Shown here: positions 1-5,336 of the stretch, piece by piece
Layout of the letters: each line of letters starts with the position of its first letter
How positions within the stretch are numbered: position 1 is the first letter of the stretch
DNA from: Irineochytrium annulatum
Taxonomy: Eukaryota > Chytridiomycota > Chytridiomycetes > Chytridiales > Chytridiaceae
Assembly (NCBI GenBank): GCA_027600665.1
Contig: JADGJL010001100.1
Span: 1 to 10,155, forward strand
Direction of reading: 5' to 3'
DNA: 10,155 nucleotides
The notes under the pieces: generated by a model
What the model saw: the letters and a program-made list of their open reading frames with translations, nothing else
Databases searched by the model: none
Told to the model about the DNA's origin: nothing
Program-made: the position numbers and the translations under genes

Positions 1-407
1 GTTCTGGTCGGTGTAATTCTGTGCCACTGGTCTGAGCCACCGCTCGTCGGCCGGACTGGCTTGTGAAGTTCGTTTCTGGATACCCATTCTGCATATTCGT
101 TTCTTGAGGCTTGCCCGCCATGCATTTAACGATCCGATGGCGGTGCTACTGACCTGATCGACCTTCTCGTGACATCCTTGCTGTGCTCACTGCTTGCGCG
201 TATATTACATTTCGGAGCTAACCGTACCTCTGCACTAGGTTGAGACGCCCTTTTTAATGGCCGTACCTGCAAGAGAATTACCGACGTATTGGTTCAATCT
301 TTAGATCAAAAATACTCTTTGTAATTAATTTGCAGTTCTTTGCGCTGTTTCGATCAAAGGACTCGCTATGTATAGTTCCAAAAGAGAGTTCAAACTTTCC
401 TGTTATA
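1..407. other. no supported gene (left edge; 3' flank of the minus-strand candidate)
   Basis: Stops are frequent in all frames and no frame shows sustained GC-ending codon use. The stretch near 255-370 is AT-richer than the rest and probably forms the 3' flank of the minus-strand coding remnant ending at 408. No tRNA-like cloverleaf, terminal repeat or recognisable promoter is visible. Confidence 0.5.
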
Positions 408-952
408 TCACGAGGCGAGCCTGCAGAAGAGGTAGTGGTGGCCGAGTTTGCTCCAGATGTCCCGGCCGCCGGCATGCATCGCGAGGAAGTCGGTGTCCAG
501 GGCAGGGAGGAGGCAAGAGTGCGGCGGCGTCATTGGCCAGCGGGTCGCCGCTCACGATGGCGCGGATGTAGAAATTCGGTCCAGCGCCGCCCTGCAGTTA
601 AGCAAAACGTTGTCGCCATTCTCCACGGCGTCCACCAGGATTCCGTCTGTGCCTTCGCGAGAAAAGCCGCCATCGAGTTGCATCGTTGCGTAGATTATCG
701 TCGGCACCTCTTCGCTGCTCATAAAGCCGGCGACACCGCGACCTCTCCCGCCGTCGCCTCTGCAACCGCATGCATCGACGCCACATCAGTCTCCGCCACA
801 ACGTCCACCAACGCGTCCGCGCACATCTCCAACTTCTCATCCTGCACCTCTTTCCCATCTCCTCACCTGGTATCATACACCATGACCGCCATGATGCGTA
901 GATCAAGACAAGCTGTTCGCGTTTGCGGCTTGACGTTATGGTCCAGTAACAT
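408..952 (-). CDS. candidate minus-strand gene, interrupted, unknown product
   Basis: I do not recognise the product. Reading leftward, an ATG at 952 opens a frame that meets a TGA at 865-863. That TGA lies directly in a strong donor (CAG|GTGAGG, intron starting at 866). Splicing to TTGCAG|AGG (last intron base 760) removes 107 bases, the TGA and a frame change together, and joins the frame containing MSSEEVPTIIYATMQLDGG (ATG at 722). That frame has a TGA at 554-552, then resumes in the same frame with FLAMHAGGRDIWSKLGHHYL and ends at a natural-looking TGA at 410-408. Between about 595 and 515 the most protein-like reading is a different frame (GPNFYIRAIVSGDPLANDAA), so two compensating shifts, or one more splice pair, are implied. 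Good coding quality with broken frames fits sequencing indels or early decay. A rival plus-strand open frame over 330-980 is less convincing. Confidence 0.38.
760..866 (-). other. candidate intron (107 nt) in the minus-strand gene
   Basis: On the minus strand the donor is AG|GTGAGG (866 downward) and the acceptor GTTGCAG|AGG (ending 760), with a CTGAT branch-like site about 30 bases before the acceptor. Removal eliminates the TGA at 865-863 and brings the upstream and downstream frames into register. Against it, part of the interval also reads like plausible acidic protein in one frame, so unspliced coding sequence with a nonsense and a frameshift mutation is the alternative. Confidence 0.35.
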
Positions 953-1365
953 AAGGCAGGAGCTGCCCGATCGAAACTAACGCCGCCAACGACGACGACC
1001 GAAGGCATGGCGCTAGTAAGGTGGTTTCTTATGACAAAGGAACATGAGAGGGCTTATTACCCAATATCTGTCAGCTTTCGGGCACGTTCCGATGGTAAAT
1101 TCAGGTCTATACTTGCCATTTGTTGAAGTAGAGCGAGAACTTAGGCAGCCACGGCCGACGTTGCAAAGGCCCGCCGGCGTGTTCGCGGCAGCTGAAGGGG
1201 TTGTCGGCCGAGGGCTTTTAACGCTGGTGGTCAGAGCTTAGCGGTTCTCGTGACATTATGCCCAACGACCGCCCGTGATAGCTTAAGAGGACGGGCTGGG
1301 GCACCGGTCTAGCGAAAATTCCCCTTTAGGGGATCTCGCCGTATCGCCCAGCTACCAACGCGAAG
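953..1365. other. intergenic stretch, no gene supported
   Basis: The only open frame of note is a 65-codon ATG frame at 1044-1241 (+) with no recognisable motif. A short perfect hairpin, CCCCTTTAGGGG, lies at 1321-1332, but it is too short to call a terminator or RNA gene. Confidence 0.4.
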
Positions 1366-1539
1366 TTACGCTTGCGGGCCGAGGAATTCAGCCAGGAAAA
1401 AGTAAAAAAGTATAATAGTAAGAACAAAAGCAATCATTACAAGAGAAAATTGAAGTTGACGCACCATTTCAGGAGGATAGAAAACGGCTCGGGAGGTCGC
1501 ATACTGACCACCGGAGGGCGGGGAGGCCGGTGCAGCCAT
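1366..1539 (-). CDS. possible 57-aa single-pass membrane protein
   Basis: The ATG (1539-1537) has a plausible context (CACCTCATGGCT). The frame encodes a short Pro/Ser/Ala-rich head and then one long hydrophobic segment at about residues 31-53 (core FSLVMIAFVLTIILFYFFLA). It is flanked by arginine on the N-side and glutamate near the C-end, and the protein stops four residues after EFLG. This geometry suits a small tail-anchored or single-span protein. I recognise no family. The hydrophobic part comes from an AT-rich patch with T-rich codons, which produces such segments by chance, and I see no supporting promoter or intron. The same frame stays open upstream to 1689 without another ATG. Confidence 0.28.
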   Translation of the reverse strand: MAAPASPPSGGQYATSRAVFYPPEMVRQLQFSLVMIAFVLTIILFYFFLAEFLGPQA

Positions 1540-1725
1540 GAGGTGGGTATCTGAGCGGAGCCATCGTTTGCAGTCGGCAAACGACGTAATGTGCCTCGGC
1601 AGTCGGCGGCGTTGGCCAGTGACTTGCCGTCGCGTCGGGGCCGGCGCTGAGATCCCAGCCAAGGCCGCAGAGCTGTGGTTGCGCGTCACTCCTCGTGGGC
1701 AGTCTGTTTTCTTTCAATCGCCGAA

Positions 1726-3963
1726 ATGCTGACCGCCGCCCTCGACTCCCCTGCGGGCCCTGCGCAGCCAGCCATGGCGCCGGCCGATGCCCTGATGCAG
1801 AAGCGGTCCATGATGGCACCGGCTCCCCCGAGCCCCCGCCCGCCGTCGTATCAGCTCGTCCCGCGAATCGTCGACCCACTCGTCGACTGGTTGTCGGGGT
1901 ACCAACCCGGCTGGCGCATCGACCTCGGGGCCCGCGCGCCTATGATCCCGTCGATGCGCCGGACCTTCGATATCCTGCCCGCATCGAGGTCGATCACGGC
2001 CGGCCCGCCCGTCGGGCGCTTAGCACCGCCCTCCGCAGTCAACTCGACGCACCAGCAGCATCAACAGACATCTGAAATAGGCCGGCTGCGTGAATCGAGC
2101 CAAGAGAACGTCTGGAGGGACGATGCGGCGACCGGCGCGTCGCCCGGCTTGAAGTTATTAACGTGCCCAGGGTTGTGGGAACGGAGTGGGGAGACTGTCA
2201 CGAAAGCGGACGCGGCGACCAGCACCTCGCCTGCCTTGATGTTTGGGAGTGATTTAGGTTTTGTGGGAGAAAAGGTGACGAAAGCCGACGTAGGAACGGT
2301 CATGTCACCAAGGTTGGGAAGTGCCCCGGGAGTCAAGGGAGAAAGCGTCATGAAAGCCGATGCGGCAACGAACACGTCGCCAATGATGGGGCCTAACGGG
2401 GAGAACGTATCCGTCTCCGACGCGGCGACAAGCATGTCACCCGACCCGCCGGCTGGGAGCTGCAATGGGTCCATCGCGGCGAATGCGTCGACTAGCTGGT
2501 GGTCCCGTCCGTTTGGAAGCGGCATCGATTGCACGGGACCCAACGCCAGGAAAGCAGCTGCCACGACAGGCATCACACTCGAGTCTCTACTCGGACCAAG
2601 CACTCCACGTACAAGCATCACGGAGACGAACAGCACGTCATTCGAGCCGAAGCTGCATAGCGCGATGAGGACCACCGGAGAGGCAGCTTGGGCAGGCGCG
2701 GCGACGAGCTTACCGCGAGACCTCCCACCGTCAAAGCCCGATGAGATCACGAGCACTGGACCCTCGGCAACGACCACGGCTCCTACCTCGAAGGGGGTGA
2801 GCTCCTCGGCGATGCCGAAGCCCAACGCGCCTGCGCCCATGTCGTCCGCCATCATGTCGGCAATAAGCTCCGATGCACCTGCGACCACTGCCACGACCGC
2901 GGCGAGAGCTGTACCGGGCGCCCCGGCAACAAGCCCGGACGCTGCTTCGAGCGGCGCCCCAGCGGCGCTCAAGCTGACCATGACAACCTCTACGGCCTCC
3001 CTGAAGCCAACGAGGTCCCCGCCGTCGAGGAAGAAGGTGGTAAGCACCTCGTTAAACTTGGTTGGGGGCGCGGTTGGCGCTCCGGTTAGACGTAGCCCGC
3101 GCGAGAGAGGCAGGCGGGATAGCGCGACTCCGGCTGTGGAGGGTGGGACGCGAGCAGCTATGGCGGTGGATGGCGGGAAACCGCCGGCCGTTGCGCAAGG
3201 CGGACCTGGGCAGTCGCTGGGAGTGGGCGGTGACACACTGCCAACCGCCTCGACGGGCGGATTTAGCGAGCATGAGAAAGCTACCACACCGGCGGGGGTG
3301 CAGGGCGGATCTGGGGCGCCTGCGAGGGCGGAAAGTGGCAACGCGCCGGTGGGTGTTACAGTGGGTGCGACTTTGCCCGAGGTCCGCGGATCAGGGAACG
3401 CGTTGCACGAGCTGGCCGAGTTGGCGGTCGCGAGGAGGACCGAGCCGTACAACTCACCACCGAAGGAGGAGAATCTGAAGTCCCCTGCGGAGGAGATTGC
3501 GTCGTTGAAGAGAAAGGTGCGCTCGTTGCTGCCAGCGCAATCGTTTGCTGACAATCGTTGAAAGGCCTCCGAGGCAGGCTTGCCGGTCGATACTAGCGCC
3601 GAGGCACTGGTTTCGCCGTCTGACAACGCTGACTCGTCACCGTCTGACAACGCAAATATTTCGCAGACTGACAACGCAGACCATCTTACGCCTGGCACCG
3701 CGGACCCTTCGCCGTCCAATAACTCTTCGACGGCCAACACTCCAACGCAGCCGACCTCAGGAAAGAGGAAGCTTAAGGTGCTCAAGGCGGTAGTTGATCG
3801 AGTTCGTCAGAGGTGCAAGCACAACCGGAAGCCCTACTACTGCGTGGACTGCAAAGATCTGGGGCTGGGTGGCCAGGGCATTTGCGAGCATCGCGTCAGG
3901 AGGGACGCCTGTAAAGTGTGCAAGGCGGCTGGGTTGGTCCTCCCCAGGCGGCAGGTCAAATAA
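1726..3963 (+). CDS. gene A: repeat-rich Ser/Thr/Ala/Pro protein with C-terminal Cys/His finger
   Basis: The first in-frame ATG is at 1726 (G at -3). The frame runs to a TGA at 3559-3561 and continues in the same register to a TAA at 3961-3963. A candidate 57-nt intron (3517-3573) removes the TGA and would give about 726 aa; without it the product is about 611 aa and lacks the finger. The body is Ser/Thr/Ala/Pro/Gly-rich and probably disordered. It holds five copies of a GE-V-KADAAT--SP unit (about residues 127-239), then a possible short helix (EEIASLKRK), a triple eight-residue SDNAD repeat, a basic helix and a C-terminal module with CKH, CVDC, CEH and CKVC. That C-x-H...C-x-x-C spacing, given twice, resembles zinc-binding repeats seen in fungal, algal and oomycete proteins; zinc binding is inferred. 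The role is unknown; DNA or protein binding is possible. A long antisense open frame overlaps, but the finger favours this strand. The N-terminal 100 residues are least certain. Confidence 0.68.
2104..2442 (+). repeat. five degenerate coding repeats in gene A
   Basis: Cores start at 2104, 2191, 2269, 2341 and 2401, each about 42-45 nt, with the pattern E-x-V-x-(K)-A-D-A-A-T-x-x-S-P. Starts are 87, 78, 72 and 60 nt apart, all multiples of three, so the array stays in frame while linkers shrink from left to right. Copies differ at many third positions but also at first and second ones, so the array is old and partly constrained. Confidence 0.75.
3517..3573 (+). other. candidate 57-nt intron removing the in-frame TGA of gene A
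   Basis: The donor is AAAG|GTGCGC at 3517, there is a TTTGCTGAC branch-like site with its A near 3551, and the acceptor is TCCGAG ending at 3573, about 22 bases from the branch. The length is a multiple of three and both junctions are phase 0, so splicing joins ...SLKRK to AGLPVDTS... and removes the TGA at 3559-3561. The donor lacks the usual +6 T and the acceptor is GAG rather than CAG/TAG. A CAG four bases later would break the frame. Alternatives are a genuine stop or a C-to-T nonsense change (CGA to TGA). Confidence 0.5.
3613..3684 (+). repeat. triple 24-nt coding repeat (8 aa, SPSDNAD-type)
   Basis: Units at 3613-3636, 3637-3660 and 3661-3684 share the core CTGACAACGC at exactly 24-nt spacing and encode SPSDNADS, SPSDNANI and SQTDNADH. 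A weaker fourth unit (LTPGTADPSPSNN) follows. This is an in-frame tandem array linking the Ser/Thr-rich body of gene A to its basic finger. Confidence 0.85.
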
Positions 3964-4012
3964 GTTGACAGGACGAGAGTGTTGATTTACGGTGTTATCA
4001 TCTGTACATACC

Positions 4013-4022
4013 TATTTATAAA
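4013..4022 (+). promoter_or_regulatory. TATA-like element upstream of gene B
   Basis: TATTTATAAA lies in the AT-rich spacer between genes A and B, about 160 bases before the ATG at 4185. The position suits a promoter for gene B, but the element could equally be part of the 3' end of gene A. Confidence 0.3.
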
Positions 4023-4184
4023 CTTTTGCGGACGCTGATTGATGAATGATGTACTTTTTTTCCTTGTGGATTGGCTGAGTGAGAAGACGTGCAGACGGGA
4101 AGGGTAAGTTGGCATTGGGATCTTACTTGTCATCATTCGCACGTCCCGCCCGAACTCTTTAGTGGCATCCGGCGACCCCATACC

Positions 4185-5143
4185 ATGTCGCTCGCCGGCA
4201 ATCCCTTGGTCTGTGGTGACGATCTGCGGAGGGTTGTCCCCGTCCCAGAGGTCGCCGTCGTCCCTGCAGCCGCTCACCCACCGCCTGCCGCCTGAGATTT
4301 GGGCTGTGATCCTCTTCCACGCATGCACCTCCTACGCCCACCTCGCCACGCTCAGCAAGCTCAACGCGTCCGTGTTTCACTACACGTTGCCCGCAGATCT
4401 CGAGCATGAACAACCCTTGCGAATCGCCCTGGAAGTGCCGCCTGGATCTTCTGAAGGGTTTTCGCGATGCCGCCCGCCCCTTTAGCCCCGAAGATCCGGA
4501 CTGCCTCCTCAATCTTGTTAGACTGGCGGTTGTGGACGGCACGCTAAGGTACAAGGAGGATGAGGTCCCCAACATTCCTTACCGGTTTATGGATTGGTTG
4601 CGCGGCGATGAGCGATACAGGCCCGTGATCGAGTTCCTGAAGGCGTTGGGCTTTAAGAGGCCGTTCTGGCAGCCGGGCTGCCTCAGCCCATCTAACGCCT
4701 CCGACTCAATAACCAAGGTTGGAAAGGCCTTTTCGCCAGAGCTTTTTGGCCTCAATCGAGACATACCCCACTTCTATGGTGGATGGGCGCGAGTCATCTG
4801 GAGGCTCTGCGAGCGTGCAGTGGAGGACAGGGCCCAGGTTTGCCGTTACAAGGCACTCTCCGAAGGCCGTCTGCTGGCAGTCGAGGGCCTGGACGACTCA
4901 GCCTTTCAGGTTCTGAGCGCCTCTATGCAAGCAAACGCACGAGTCGAGGCTTCTAGGACCTGCGAGATTTGTGGGAGACGCGGGAACCTCAGACATATAG
5001 GCACCGTAGAGTGTGAGTACTGTCACGAGTGGGACGCCTTGGAGCCGGAGTGGGACGTTGAGTCTGAATGCTGGGGCTGGGAGGTGAAGAGTGAGGGATT
5101 CTATGTGGATGCATACGGTGAGCTCATGGAGAAGTCATTGTAG
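4185..5143 (+). CDS. gene B: F-box-like protein with C-terminal four-cysteine cluster
   Basis: The start is placed at ATG 4185 because of its good context (ATACCATGTCG). After eight codons a donor-like GTCTGT at 4209 could splice to CAG at 4269 (61 nt) or 4248 (40 nt), entering the frame LPPEIWAVILFHACTSYAHL, an F-box-like N-terminus (LPPEI..., two helices). F-boxes bind Skp1 and recruit substrates to SCF ubiquitin ligases. The reading then shifts by one base between about 4425 and 4440, with no usable intron, into a helical region (LLKGFRDAARPFSPEDPD to WLRGDERYRPVIEFLKALGF). The C-terminus has CEICG at 4961 and CEYC at 5012-5023, a C-x2-C...C-x2-C pair suited to one zinc ion, then a Trp/Glu-rich acidic tail. 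The CEICGRRGNLR part resembles short C-x-x-C-G-x-x-G-x-L-R motifs of uncharacterised proteins. The frame break may be an assembly indel or a disabling mutation. Total is about 290-310 aa. Confidence 0.62.
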
Positions 5144-5199
5144 TATATTCTCGTACGCCTGCGATGCCCGCCAATGGCGAGCATATGCAAGCTCCACTC

Positions 5200-5208
5200 A
5201 ATAATAAG
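5200..5208 (+). terminator. possible poly(A) signal of gene B
   Basis: AATAATAAG lies 57 bases after the gene B stop, in a short AT-rich patch. It resembles loose fungal polyadenylation signals; no other evidence. Confidence 0.25.
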
Positions 5209-5270
5209 ATCAAGCTGCGCGACTATTATCCGTGCTGGTCCTGATTGAAGAATGCATCCATACTTTCACA

Positions 5271-5310
5271 GGATGGGAGGATGGAGGGATGGAAGTTGTA
5301 TGGGATGGAT
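5271..5310 (+). repeat. GGATGG-rich microrepeat before gene C
   Basis: The stretch is built from GGATGGGA/GGATGGA/GGGATGG words just upstream of the chosen gene C start. It contains several ATGs. One at 5289 is in frame with gene C and would add 16 residues, so the true start depends on whether this lies in the 5' UTR. Confidence 0.5.
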
Positions 5311-5336
5311 GTCAAAATCCCTCATCCCAAACCAAC

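Noticed and set aside
330..980. 216-codon plus-strand open frame
   Set aside because: Begins without ATG, is rich in Arg/His/Cys runs and mirrors the more protein-like minus-strand reading; likely a shadow.
1044..1241. 65-codon ATG frame on the plus strand
   Set aside because: No motif, no flanking signals and modest composition; cannot be told from chance.
1321..1332. CCCC-TTTA-GGGG hairpin as terminator or RNA element
   Set aside because: Stem of only 4-5 bp with no T-run or supporting structure; expected by chance in GC-rich DNA.
1695..2075. Alternative plus frame across the start of gene A
   Set aside because: Arg/Pro-heavy reading of GC-rich DNA without an ATG. Could in principle be a 5' exon, but there is no splice evidence.
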